A stretch of DNA of 64,000 nt from Mesostigma viride (GCA_009746045.1 RPFO01000310.1:4056662-4120661); one strand, 5' to 3'. Positions 31,601-43,900 are shown, counted from the stretch's first letter. The notes: a model not told the origin generated them from the sequence alone. Numbers and translations: made by a program.

Positions 31601-32693
31601 ATGTCCCAGCCCTTGTGCACCAACGGGCCAGTGAAACCAGGTCCCCCCAGACTTGCCACGCAAGGGCAACTCTTTATATAGCCAATCGGGATTGTCAGCA
31701 GGAGGGAATGTTTTTCATGCATACAACTTGATGATCCGGCCGACGAGGTGGCCAGTCATGTATCCCATCCATGCAGCCGAAACCCAGTCTTACAGCGCGA
31801 CTGATGCGCGTGATCACACGACGATTAAGAGTACTACTAGCGTCGACGACTGTGAGGCACAGCATGCAGTGCAGGCTCCATGCTCAGAAGCGAGGGCGTG
31901 CACCAGGAGAATCTGATCCATCGCCTCACTACCGACAGCTGTACGCGTCCTCTCAAATACAGGCGCGCCGTGAGCCAACCGACCATGCAACGTGGCCGTT
32001 CCTGGCCGCCGCTGGAGTGGCTGTATAGCGGGGGAAGCCCTAGCGTGGCCGCTAGAGTGCGCCTCCCCTGCACCTGCGAACGCATGCAGGTGCCCTCAAG
32101 GCCCTAGTGTGTCCACTAGAGTGCGCCCCGCCGTCTCTATCCAGCGCAGGAAACAGGCAAAGTCGATCAACACCGGAAACTTGGATAATATGGCACGTTA
32201 GGTGCCCAAAACTAGCAGGGCCCCAGCGTGTCCACTGGAGTGCGCCCTGCCAACTCCTCCACGAAGCTGCAGTAGTTTAGGCACAACACCACTCCGGCCG
32301 ACGTGCATAGACCGGAGCAGTCGCCGGTCCCCGCATTCCTTACTGCCAATGTGCCTGAACTCCACCGCAAGCGGGGGAAAACTCCTCAGCTCGCAGTCAC
32401 ACCCTCCGTGACACTTGCACAGCAAAAGCACGGTTGATGTTTGCGTAGGCCCATAAGCATGTGATGCTCGAGGCCGCCGACGTGGACTGCATAGCGCCCG
32501 CAATGCCCGCACTTATATAATGCAATGGGCAGGTCGGGGAGTGACACGCCTTGCAGGAACTGCCGTATCAGTAACGTTGCCCCTGCGAGACACCGTGCTG
32601 CTCATGAAGTAGGGCCGAAACAACCCCGCAGTCCCCAACAAGAGCTCCTCGGGCTCGATCGCGCCCAGCCCCCAGGTGCTCAAGCACATACAT
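31600..32693. other. unassigned 1.1-kb segment of retrotransposon C, no gene seen
   Basis: I see no credible coding sequence here. It holds three copies of a unit built on CCCTAGTGTGTCCACTAGAGTGCGCC (near 32037, 32101 and 32221, partly changed), each with an internal CTAGTG/CACTAG palindrome. It may be sequence acquired by a pol-less derivative or a diverged non-coding part of the middle-LTR subfamily. At 32694 it joins gag at the point equal to B 19359. Confidence 0.5.
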
Positions 32694-33653
32694 GTTCAAG
32701 ATGCTTATCACCGAGGGGTCCATACAGGAGTTAATCACTAGATCAATCAGATCGCTGGTGGCCAGCTGCCAGTTGTGATGATTGCGCCAGATGGTATACT
32801 GCCGTCGCCACATGCGTCCCCATTCCTCTACCTCGCGCGGTTTCATGTCCGCGTGCAGCTTGGGTACATTCTTGAAACTGGGCATCGGTGGGGCCTTTAC
32901 CGCGGCGGTGACGGGCCCACCGACGTCTACGTGGGGGATATCGCCGAAGTCGGGGGGCTGCGACCGGGGGAGAGAGCTGGATCTGGGCGGCGTACCATGA
33001 GTCCGCCGCACCTGGACGGATGAGGGGTGTTCGTACCCCGGGTCATCCAAGGCCACCCTGCTGAAGCTGAGGTTGCCAGCAGGCGCAGGCGAGGGGAGCG
33101 CGCTTTGGTCAAGCACCCGTGGGCGCTGCGGTTGAGGTGCCGGGCGCTGGACTGGCGGGTGAGTCTCCTCGTCTCTGGTGGTGACACTGCTCCTGGCCTC
33201 CCCTGGGCTGGTCCGTGGTCTATGAGTACCAGCGGGCGGGCCCTGCGTGACAGTTCCCTCGTCCGCCTCGTTAGTCCCTTAATTCCAGGTCATCGAACTC
33301 GCCATCTGCCCCTGGGACCTCCCCTTCCTCGTCCGAATACCATAGCGCCGTGGGTAACAGGGACGTGCTGCCGAAGGACACTCTGCGTCTGCCCCGGTGT
33401 GGGGGGCCCGGTGGAGGTCCCTGGGGCCGCCCCCGACCTGCCCAAGGATGCGTTGGCCGCCCGGTGACTGGCTGCTGATGGCGGTAGTGCAGGGTATCTT
33501 CATTCTCGTCTCTCTGCTGCTCTGGATCAGGTGGTAGCCATTGTGGTCTCGTCTGGGGTTGTTGCTGCTGCGTCCGGGGTTGCTGCTGTTGCCATTGCTG
33601 CTGTGGTGACCGTTGCTGCTGCTGATGCTGCTGCTGCTGTTGCTGCTGCTGCG

Positions 33654-33744
<91 letters not shown>

Positions 33745-34064
33745 CTGCTGTTGCTGCTGCTGCGAGTACTCTTGGAGCCTCTCTCGGTCGTTCCTGTCAT
33801 CTCCCTGCCTTGTTAAGGCGTCTAGATTGTCCCCATCCGCTGGGAACCTAGGGTTCTGATCTCTGGATCGTGGAAAGCCTTCCGCAGGTCTCTCCATGAC
33901 CTCACCTGTATCTGTCCCTGCTTGGACGTGCAGTGGTACCTCTGTCCTCTCTGTACCGTGCTCGTGGTTGTCTACCGGTTCTACCTCTGTACTCTCTAGA
34001 TCTCACGTTCTCTAGTCTCTTCCTCTGTATCTCTGGCGTTCCTTGTTTGGGACCGTGTTGGCAT
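32694..34064 (-). pseudogene. gag of retrotransposon C (5' part only, frameshifted)
   Basis: Matches B gag from ATG 34062-34064 to the point equal to B 19359, where the element is cut. It keeps the TGG codon that is TGA in B. It has its own breaks: an indel near 33995-34005, and a 4-base AATT insertion near 33281 (CCCTTAATTCC against CCCTTCC in B) which ends the frame soon after. The CAG/CAA glutamine tract (about 33590-33762) is longer than in B. The capsid-like end and zinc knuckle are missing. Confidence 0.8.
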
Positions 34065-34204
34065 GGTGCTCGTACCGGTACCTTACACTGCAGGCAACAC
34101 CTCCCCAGGAAGGAAGAGAGAGAAAGAGAAAGAGAGCAACCACGTGCTATAATAGAGCTATGACTATGGAACCTAATACTACTCGATCCTAGTAATGGTC
34201 TCCT

Positions 34205-34549
34205 CTACTGCTTGCTAGGGCCAATGGTCAGCTGAGAGAAAGTCACTGTAACTGCTGTCCCCTCCCCCTGACTGCTGAGCGTGGGTGGCTTAGAGCATTC
34301 ACGAGTGGTGTGCATCCCCTCAGGCAATGGCATGTGTTCCCTAACAAACCTATCAGCATCAGTGATGTTATCAAACCCCTTCCATTTAGCACTAGAGTCT
34401 TTAGACACTATCTTGTCCTTGATGTGTTCTTCACATGCCTTCCAATTACTGTAAAATATGGCTGGTCTACCCTCGCCCCCATCATGGGCCACGGCATAGT
34501 AAGGAAATCCAGATTGACCACCCTTATTTATTCTGTTGCGTCTGGGCAT
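34205..34549 (-). CDS. ORF with RNase H1 N-terminal-like domain, copy C
   Basis: A 114-residue version of the upstream ORF of copy B. It starts at ATG 34547-34549 and ends at a TAG that B has lost. One residue (Asn, in YSNWKACEE) is inserted relative to B within the domain. The short length and clean stop suggest this is the ancestral form of the small protein. Confidence 0.65.
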   Translation of the reverse strand: MPRRNRINKGGQSGFPYYAVAHDGGEGRPAIFYSNWKACEEHIKDKIVSKDSSAKWKGFDNITDADRFVREHMPLPEGMHTTRECSKPPTLSSQGEGTAVTVTFSQLTIGPSKQ

Positions 34550-34975
34550 GTTACATCATACTAAGGCTGGCAGAGGCTTGCAAGCAGGAGAGAAAGAGGG
34601 GATCCCAGGCTACCTCTAGGTGCAGTGACCTTTACCAACACAAACGAGGGAGAGGCACAGAGTCTAACACAGCACACGCCCGAGCTTTCCGCGGAACGGG
34701 CTATACGCACACACGGAGGTAAACACCGTCAACACAGTCGGCAACAGCCAGACGGTATCCACCCCCACGACCCCTTGCAGGTCAAACAACGAATGGCCGT
34801 CTCCGCGACGTCCATGGGCACCAACGACATATACAACCTATAGAGGGTACAACATATAACATAAACCCCTTACGCGTGCGGTCCCGGAGAGAAAGCGAGC
34901 TCGCCAGCTAGCCTTCAGCAGGCATAGCTTGTCAAGAAAGAATTCTAACTAGGGGACGTACCATCTTCGATGACG

Positions 34976-35304
34976 TTAATCCCTCCTGAGCTGGCCGCCA
35001 CCCGGTGTCGTTGAAGGCAAGCCCTGGCCGCCACTAGGTGTCGTTGAAAACAGGAGAGCTGAACGCTATCGTTGACAGCACCTCACCACAGGACTATTGC
35101 TAGCCCCGCCGAGTATCCCAGACTGGCCGCTTGCTGTCTAGGTCGTCGTTGAATCCCTTTACGGGCTGGCCGCCGGCCTGACAGCAATCGTTGAATTCCG
35201 GAACCTCTACCTACGCCAAGCTTCGTCTTGGTATCCTAATTGGCTCACTAACCCTCTCCGCGAGAGTTAGCTAACCTTTCCAGCACATTTCCTCCGATAA
35301 CCAG
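34976..35304 (-). other. distal leader of retrotransposon C (empty CACTA site) and primer-binding site
   Basis: Reads GACGTTAATCCC at about 34972-34983, the uninterrupted form of the sequence split by the CACTA element in B. It holds the same CTGGCCGCC/TCGTTGAA units and the same CTGGTTATCGGAGG next to the LTR. Confidence 0.75.
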
Positions 35305-35889
35305 TGTTACGTCCCTGCCCAGACACACCTAGCCTGAGCTACGTAGCGAAAGACCCTTCTTGCCGGAATTAGGAATAATTCAAGATAGCCTAAAGTAGGT
35401 TGCGCTTCACGACGTGAGTCGTGAGTTATCTGGCATCACGGCTTGATGCCAAGCTAATTAGTACACACTTATATTGGCTAGCAATACCAATTACAAATGG
35501 ATAGTTGCCCCAGGTTTAATGTGTAGGCGTATTCGCACTTATCATTCATTAAACCAAGAGGACGAGACTCTCGTCCTCGGACCAATTTAACCTAGGTTGG
35601 TTGCGGCGCAGATACACGCCAATTTCCCTAGAACATTCCGAGTCACTCATTCCACGTAGGATCCGGGCCGACATCGACCCTCAACTATAGGATCCACGCC
35701 TAGAACTACGGACGGACTCAGAACTGGCGCGGCGCCACGGCACCGGCCCCTAAAAGGACAACCTAGGACCAAAATAACTAGTCCAATTCACACAATAGTC
35801 AAGGTCCATAAAACCCAAGTCCAATAGACCAAACAGCCTTAGTAATTTATTCCATTGTTACGTCCGACCAAAAGGGCTGGGACGTAACA
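35305..35889 (-). repeat. 5' LTR of retrotransposon C (585 bp)
   Basis: Complete, from TGTTACGTCCC to GGGACGTAACA. It shares all but about four bases of its last 372 bp with the partial LTR at 9398-9769, at the far end of the chain, and is much less like the middle LTR. The base after it (35890) begins another element, so a target duplication could not be read. Confidence 0.9.
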
Positions 35890-37318
35890 GCACGCGTCAG
35901 CGGGCTGACGCGCCAGCTCTTACGCGTCTGGAATTTTACCTCGCGCGTCAGCCGGCTGACGCGTAAATTTAGGCCGCGATCGAGTAAGGCGACTGACGCG
36001 TGAACTTAGGCTGCGCGTAAGTCGTCTGACGTGCACCAAGTCCTCACGCTTCAGGCACGCGTCAATATATTGTGCCTGGGTACAGGTTCGCGACGTCAAC
36101 CTCTATTCGTCGCGACTATATGTATTTTTCGTACATAGTCTTAAGTATAAACTCATCCACGCCCACATGCAGAATTAATTGTACTTGAGATTTTCGTGCA
36201 CTGAAACTGACTGTGACTGACTGAAATGTGGGACGCACTTGGCCGTGTGGAACCTCTCACCTCTAGAATGTTCGGTGGGCCTGTATGCTAAGACCTGCCG
36301 GCCCTTCTGCCTGGGCCTCAAGTGCCAACGCGCGAGACAACATAATTATTGGGTGCAGCCACCGAGGTGGCGATAGCCATTGCAGCGCTAGCGGATACTT
36401 TGTAAGCAAAGCACACGTAAACTTACGATGGATGCATTTCGCCCTAGAGGGCTCAGCCGCTATTTCGTGGGAGCGTTTTCTACTTTTCTTGCAACCTGCG
36501 GGTTGCATCATCGGTGTAGGTATCATGCGGAGGCGGTAGGAAACAAAATACGTCGATCAACCTCAGCGGCATATCTGTAAGTCTACGCAACATTTTTTCG
36601 TATTTTTGCATTACATGGCCTTGTACCTGACTCGCGGATCTTCAGCGAGGTTTGGGGCTTTGGGCGCATCTGGCCATGGGGTCGAAAGGAGGCGGGTGCC
36701 TAAAAAGGTTTCATTCGGTGGTGATTTCGTCATATTTCAAGAGGCAAACCGCCGACGGGGCAGGACCCAGTAGTCACGCTCTCGGCGATGTAAACAAGGC
36801 CGTGAAGGAGCTAGAAAGGCGGAACGAGAGGAAAAGGTCAACCGCAGATAAGTCTGAGGCAACGAAATCTGCTGAACAGTCCAGTCATGCCCTGGGAGAT
36901 GAATTCAGCACTGGTACCTGTCTTGAGCCTTGACAACAATGGATCCAGTGGCTAGACAGTTTGTCTTATAATCTGTAGCTAAGGGCTCTTGTTTTATACA
37001 CATCCAGACGTGCTAGCTTTTGTTTGAGCTTGATGCATCAGGTACCAATCACTTACATTTAAGCCTCAAGCTAATTTTGATAATAAAAAATGTTTTGTTA
37101 AAGTTTTGTTGCCCTTAGGGTAACTGTTATGAGACTGCCCCACGCCCCCACCCCACATCCTCTGGTACATTACTTGAGGCATGAGGGTAGTTCCGCCTTA
37201 CAGGGAGGCCCTAGCTGGGCCCCGCCCCCAACTGCTATGGGCTGACGCGCCGCCACCGGCGGCGTGTCAGCCGTCTGACGCGCCACCAACGGCGGCGCGT
37301 CAGCTGACTGACGTGTGC
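35890..37318. mobile_element. probable non-autonomous terminal-inverted-repeat element, 1.43 kb
   Basis: Ends GCACGCGTCAGCGGGCTGACGCGCC (left, in two parts GCACGCGTCAGC and GGGCTGACGCGCC) and an inverse matching at about 20 of 25 positions at 37294-37318. Both subterminal zones (35890-36060 and 37240-37318) repeat CTGACGCG/CGCGTCAG in both orientations. The interior has one short frame at 36652-36933 and an AATAAA near 37083. No transposase is recognised. The family is unknown; the target duplication is unclear because the left side touches an LTR. Confidence 0.55.
36652..36933 (+). CDS. small ORF in the TIR element, unknown
   Basis: Ninety-three codons; a likelier start is the second or third ATG, giving MGSKGGGC. 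It is Lys/Arg/Ser-rich and contains SSHALGD twice. I recognise no domain. It is followed at a distance by an AATAAA, so it could be the remnant of a gene carried by the element. Confidence 0.2.
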   Translation: MGLWAHLAMGSKGGGCLKRFHSVVISSYFKRQTADGAGPSSHALGDVNKAVKELERRNERKRSTADKSEATKSAEQSSHALGDEFSTGTCLEP

Positions 37319-37330
37319 CAAAAACCCTTA

Positions 37331-37939
37331 CTAAACACACTGGCTAGGAGCTTGCACGTCCGTGCGCTTCCCGTCAATGAAAAGAACGGGGATGTCGTTG
37401 ACAAGGCGGACGTAGGTGCGGATTTTGTCTTTCCTGGCCTGCACCGCTGCCTCGCTTGCCAGCAGGCCATTCTTGATGACGAGCTGTGCTGGAGAGAGCA
37501 GGTCGTTGATGCTGGGTTTGCCAAATCCACCCAGAAGCTTGCGGGCCTGCAGGACTTTCACCTTGCAGGCGACACTGGTGAAGGTAACCCGGATGGGGCC
37601 TGGTTGGCCTGCCATCCATGCTGCCGACTCAATGTGGATGCGGTCGTTGCCCAAATGAAGAAGACCCACGATGAGGTTCCGGTGCAGGCGTTGTGCAAGC
37701 ATGAGGTCCGTTTCCTGGGGACCCGCGACCTCGAAGTAACGTACCACAATACTACGTGATCGTTGGTCTTCCTTAACTGCGGTCTTGTGGGCCGCTGCCC
37801 CCCTCCGTGCAGCGTCCGCCATCATGTTAGCAATGTCAGCCTGGTTCACCATGGTTGCGTAGCTGGGAGGCGATTGGGCGGCCGGCTGGGGCGAGGTGCA
37901 GAGCATGTGATGAAATGGAGGACGACAAGAACATGCCAC
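37331..37939 (-). pseudogene. LINE ORF1-like fragment (RNA-binding region)
   Basis: A 202-codon open frame with a probable inner start at 37850-37852. It has a conserved-looking order typical of LINE ORF1 RRM/C-terminal regions: RSIVVRYFEV, then IRVTFTSVACKVKVLQARKLL, a block with LSPAQLVIKN, and a final PVLFIDGKR. It ends abruptly next to the TIR element and no LINE reverse transcriptase follows, so it is a fragment. Its upstream edge is only 56 bp from the CCDC22 stop codon, on the same strand. Confidence 0.5.
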
Positions 37940-37994
37940 TGCGACTGTGATAAGGCCATTATGGTGCTAGTCACGTTCACACGGGATGGCTACC

Positions 37995-40900
37995 TCATGC
38001 TTTCACCTCTGTCCTGCTAGATGTGTGAGTGGAAGCAAGGGCACGCAGCTCTAGCTCCAGGGCCCTGTTCTCGTTCCTGATGGCCTCCAGGTCACTTGCC
38101 ACCCCTGCTTGGCTGAGCGGGTGCTTGGCTAGTGCGTCGATCTGGCCGCAGGCAACAAGCAGACGTGACGGGATGGGATGGAAGAGATTTGAGTCAGCGC
38201 AAGACATCGATCACATGAAGTAGCACATCACTTACCAGCAGAGTTTGCACTTCCCATCCGTAATCTCAGATGCCTACCATCATGGGCAGGTTTTCTAGGG
38301 ACTGCAGCCATAAATGGGCCCAGCAGCATCATTACGTCTCATGAAAATAGCATGTCAAAAATTACTTCGAAAAGCTTCTCAATCGTGGCGGCCCAATCAT
38401 GGCCGATCACTGACATTGCCCCTTGCCATAACATTTTCCAATGAACACCATAATTTCAAAGAGACAACCAGCGCAGACCAGAAATCTGGAGAATCCAGAC
38501 CATGGTAGCTCGAGCCTGCCGTTATCTTATCCGAACGCCGCAATACATCCCATGAATTGAAGCTCGAGACAGGTGGCGTGCACCCAACACACCTTGACGC
38601 TGAGCTCTCGGGCAGCCCTCTCCGCAGCCCCCGCCTTCTCCGTCGCAGTCACCATGGCGCCAAAATCCTGCCGTCCGCAACAAAAGCAGTAGGGGCCAAG
38701 AACAGCAAAAGCTATTGCCATGTGAGTCAGTAGGCACCAGGTGTGTTCCCACGAAAGGCTTAGGCCACACGAGGATGCACCCGATAGCAGCACTTGGGCA
38801 CAGCTCGTGGTCGGGTCTAGGTGCAGCCTGCTGTCGTATCCGCCGGTGGCCTGTTACCAAGAAACCTGTACTTACTTGACAGAAAACCTGCCTTTTCTGG
38901 TCAAGCCTGTCGCGTGAAACACGTCGTGAGCTACACTACTTTGTGCAACTTTGCGGGAGCCTGGTAGGGGCTTCTACGAACCCTCACGCTTGGCCCGCAG
39001 ACAAGCCCTCCATGTGACGGAAGACAACCCAGTGTGCATAATCCAGGGAAGATGATGCCTGCAAACCCGCCGCGCATCCGCGGAGCAAGATGGGCACATG
39101 TTGCCCGCATTGCACACTGTCCCGTCCATATGTTGCTGTAACCATCCATGTGATGAGCATATCATGGTGTTATGCTTATGTTCTATGTGTTGATGACCAT
39201 AACTTGATCCAAACCTGTGGCCTCCGGTGACAGCAGCGCCAGGTGGCAAAATGCAGCGCGTCGACGCATGGCCCTTGCCTCACCTCGTGGATGCTGCACA
39301 GGTGCTGGTAGATGTCCTTGGCCAGCAGGTCCTTCTTCGCATCCCTGCGACACCACGACAAGACGGGCGCGCGTCGTGAGCACAGTCCCGTGGGCAAAAA
39401 TTAAAAACAAGCAAAGGTAGAGCCGGAGCAAAAGTCTAGGAAATGCATGGAGTGCAGGTGCTACGGGATGCAACCCAGTGATTCATATAGCCATGCCGCC
39501 AGAGCGTGCCACCCTGGGACCTCCTACCGTACATGCCCTCCAGCTCTCCAAGCACCCCACCAGATTCCTAGCCAAATTGCTTGGCCTAGCTCCCACGACA
39601 GGGCGCGCCAACTCACCGCGGGCACTCGACAATCACGGCAAGCAAGTGATGAGCAGGCCGTGTGCATCGTAGCGCCACGTAACCATGCACAACATATCGA
39701 GACAAAACAAAACACATAGCCATGGGTGGGTGGATGCTGTGATCGACCCGCTACGTCACAACACACACGGCAACGACAGCAGCCACCGCCAATCGCCAGA
39801 GTTTGAGCGGTAAAAGGCCATCATCCCGTCTCCAAACCAGTCGAAGGCTTTGCTTCGCCGCCGGACACAGCGACTACCGTGCGTCCACATGGCCACACTC
39901 TGCTGCCTACATGTGCAAGGGGGGGTCCCTCCCACAGGCAGAGGCACACCTACGCAAGCGTCATGTAAAAAATCCACGGGCATGTCACCCATTACCTGCA
40001 CACACGGCAAAAAACATGACCAAGTGTACCTCCACACACGCAAGTGGACTGACGCTCACGTTCCCACCCCGCCTGTACACACAACTGTTCAACTTTTCTT
40101 CCTACACTGACCCCTGCCATAGCACCTGTCCACGCACTTATCCACCCCACCCGTCCACAGTCATTTCTTGTGCACGTTTCCTGGCCCTCACCTGTACACA
40201 TGGCCGCCTGTGAGTGTTCCCCCCCCCCAGAAGAAACTTTCACCTACCAGTATTGATGAGACAGCCAGCGCAGGCCTTGCGATGGTTCTATCGTGACGAT
40301 GGCATCCATGAGACAGCCAGCGCAGGCCAGACATCTGGAAAATTCGGACCATGGTTATTGGTAGCTCGAGCCTGCCGCTACCTGGGTAGGCCGATACGTC
40401 CCCTTACTCAATATGTCCTTTTCACAAGCCCCCCTACCTGTTCACAGTCATCCACCCTGCACCCTGTTCCTGCATCCGCGGTCGTGGGGCGGCATTCACC
40501 CCATCCATATGCATACATTCCCCCAAAAAAGTATTCTTGTGCACTTTCTTGACCCCTCTACCTGAACACGCGGTCACCTTTCGTGCAATTAATGACCCCT
40601 CTACGGGAACACGCGGCCGCCCTTTGTGCACTGACATGACCCCTCTACCTGAACACGCGGCCGCCCTTTGTGCACTAACATGGCCCCTCTACCTGAACAC
40701 GCGGCCGCCCTTTGTCCACTAACATGGCCCCTCTACCTGAACACGCGGCCACCCTTTGTCCACTAACATGGCCCCTCTACCTGAACACGCGGCCACCCTT
40801 TGTGCACTGACATGACCCCTCTACCTGAACACGCGGCCGCCCTTTGTGCACTAACATGACCCCTCTACCTGAACACGCGGCCGCCCTTTGTGCACTGACA

Positions 40901-43900
40901 TGACCCCTCTACCTGAACACGCAGTCACCTTTCGTGCAATTAATGACCCCTCTACCTGAACACGCAGTCACCTTTCGTGCAATTAATGACCCCTCTACCT
41001 GAACACGCGGCCGCCCTTTGTGCACTGACATGACCCCTCTACGGGAACACGCGGCCGCCCTTTGTGCACTGACATGACCCCTCTACCTGAACACGCAGTC
41101 ACCTTTCGTGCAATTAATGACCCCTCTACCTGAACACGCAGTCACCTTTCGTGCAATTAATGACCCCTCTACCTGAACACGCGGCCACCCTTTGTGCACT
41201 AACATGACCCCTCTACCTGAACACGCGGCCGCCCTTTGTGCACTGACATGACCCCTCTACCTGAACACGCGGCCGCCCTTTGTGCACTAACATGACCCCT
41301 CTACCTGAACACGCGGCCGCCCTTTGTGCACTGACATGACCCCTCTACCTGAACACGCAGTCACCTTTCGTGCAATTAATGACCCCTCTACCTGAACACG
41401 CAGTCACCTTTCGTGCAATTAATGACCCCTCTACCTGAACACGCGGCCACCCTTTGTGCACTAACATGACCCCTCTACCTGAACACGCGGCCGCCCTTTG
41501 TGCACTAACATGACCCCTCTACCTGAACACGCGGCCGCCCTTTGTGCACTAACATGACCCCTCTACCTGAACACGCGGCCGCCCTTTGTGCACTAACATG
41601 ACCCCTCTACCTGAACACGCGGCCGCCCTTTGTGCACTAACATGACCCCTCTACCTGAACACGCGGCCGCCCTTTGTGCACTAACATGACCCCTCTACCT
41701 GAACACGCGGCCGCCCTTTGTCCACTAACATGGCCCCTCTACCTGAACACGCGGCCGCCCTTTGTGCACTGACATGACCCCTCTACCTGAACACGCAGTC
41801 ACCTTTCGTGCAATTAATGACCCCTCTACCTGAACACGCAGTCACCTTTCGTGCAATTAATGACCCCTCTACCTGAACACGCGGCCGCCCTTTGTGCACT
41901 AACATGACCCCTCTACCTGAACACGCGGCCGCCCTTTGTGCACTAACATGACCCCTCTACCTGAACACGCGGCCGCCCTTTGTGCACTAACATGACCCCT
42001 CTACCTGAACACGCGGCCGCCCTTTGTGCACTAACATGACCCCTCTACCTGAACACGCGGCCGCCCTTTGTGCACTAACATGACCCCTCTACCTGAACAC
42101 GCGGCCGCCCTTTGTCCACTAACATGGCCCCTCTACCTGAACACGCGGCCGCCCTTTGTGCACTAACATGACCCCTCTACCTGAACACGCGGCCGCCCTT
42201 TGTGCACTAACATGACCCCTCTACCTGAACACGCGGCCGCCCTTTGTGCACTAACATGACCCCTCTACCTGAACACGCGGCCGCCCTTTGTGCACTGACA
42301 TGACCCCTCTACCTGAACATGCAGTCATGTAGGATCCATTAACTTCCTCTACCTGAACACGCGGTCATCGGTGAGTGCGTGCACCCGCTGCAGTGCCTCC
42401 TGGCTCGCGTTGATGCCGCGCTGCAGCTCACGCGTGTCGCCCACGATCTGGGGGTGGGGGGTGGGGGCCGCGGGGCGGGGGGCGGGGGGTGGCAGAAATA
42501 AGGGGGATAGCGGGCAAAGGGGTGGCGGGTGGGAGTGGGTAGGTGGGTAAAGGGGGGCAGGCGGGTGGAGGTGGGTAGGCGGGTAAGGGGCGATGGCGGG
42601 TGAAACTGAAGGGAGCAACGAGGAGAGGGAAGGACGGTCGACAGGGGTAAAGGGGGGATAAACTAGAGCAAGAAAGACAAACTGTGAAATGGCAAAAGAG
42701 GAAGCAAGCGTAGACACAGGAGGGTGCACCCCCTGCACCTCCTGCAGGCTTCGCAGCCGCTGCATGCTGCAGGATGACCTCTCAGATGCAGTGTAGAGGG
42801 TTTCAGGCCTGTGCGCGCCGTGGAGTCATGGAAAAGGGGATACTCAGTAGGTACAACATGCTTCCGCACAGCGAAGCAGCGTGCACTGGTAGCTGCCTGT
42901 CGCTGCCAGCGCAGCCCTACCCACACACGCGCTTGTCACCACCTTAATCACCACCGTGCGTACCCATCTCGGCTCGCTGCGTGACCCACACACGCTCTCT
43001 GTACATGCCATCTGCACCGCTCTATACACAACCATCTGCACCGCCCTATACACAACCATCTGCACCGCTCTATACACAACCATCTGCACCGCCCTATACA
43101 CAACCATCTGCACCGCTCTATACACAACCATCTGCACGGCTATGCCTCGCATGTACCCACGACCCACGCTCGGTGCATGCCCTTGCCCTGCCATGTGCTC
43201 TTACGCTGACATCTCTCACCTGCCGCACACATGCACGCGGAATAGACGTTACCTATCACCCACAGCATGCACTCTGTATTCAATAGACGTTACCTATCAC
43301 CCACAGCATGCACTCTGTATTCAATAGACGTTACCTATCACCCACAGCATGCACTCTGTATTCAATAGACGTTACCTATCACCCACAGCATGCACTCTGT
43401 ATTCAATAGACGTTACCTATCACCCACAGCATGCACTCTGTATTCACGGACACTTACCTGCTGGACGCGCACATCAACGCTTACGTTGCGATGTTCTGGT
43501 CCTCATGCCTGATGTTCTGTGCCCACCCACCAGCGGCATGCAGCTGCAGGTGGAGAAGCAGGACGTGCAGATAGTTACCTGCTGGATGCACGCGTCCTGG
43601 TGCTTGATGTTCTTGATGATCTCCATAATGCGGCGCACGTACAGCCCGCGGTCCACGTGGTGGGGCAGCTGGCGCGCACAGCAGCCGTCGTGGCCAAGGG
43701 GCATATAAACAAGGGGCAAGGGACGGGGCAATGCAGACCATGAAATTGATGAGCATGAGCAATACAGGGAACGATGTGGTGTAGGGTCAGCATGGGTAAA
43801 CCTTTTATTCTCAAGATGAATGTCCGCAGACTTGGCTACGGCAGCCTTGCAGCGCAACAGTTTCTGGTAGGCCTGGGTGCACGACAACCTGCCGCCAAGC

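Larger units (their letters stand above)
31201..35304 (-). mobile_element. retrotransposon C internal region, pol deleted
   Basis: In element order: leader (35304-34976), RNase H1 N-terminal-like ORF, gag up to 32694, a 1.1-kb stretch of unknown origin, a remnant of the 3' ORF near 31440-31600, and the polypurine tract at 31213-31201. There is no protease, RT or integrase. The 5' part is nearly identical to copy B; the part next to the middle LTR is more diverged and matches that LTR's subfamily. The body is a mosaic and could only move using proteins from another element. Confidence 0.85.

Noticed and set aside
33531-33851. Alanine- or leucine-rich plus-strand frames in the gag region
   Set aside because: They are antisense readings of the CAG/CAA glutamine tract.
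40541-42353. CRISPR-like appearance of the 44-bp array
   Set aside because: There are no unique spacers; whole units repeat head to tail, in a eukaryotic intron.
42956-43327. Plus-strand frames with CTALYTTI or APLYTQPS repeats
   Set aside because: They are readings of the 24-bp and 41-bp minisatellites in CCDC22 intron 8.
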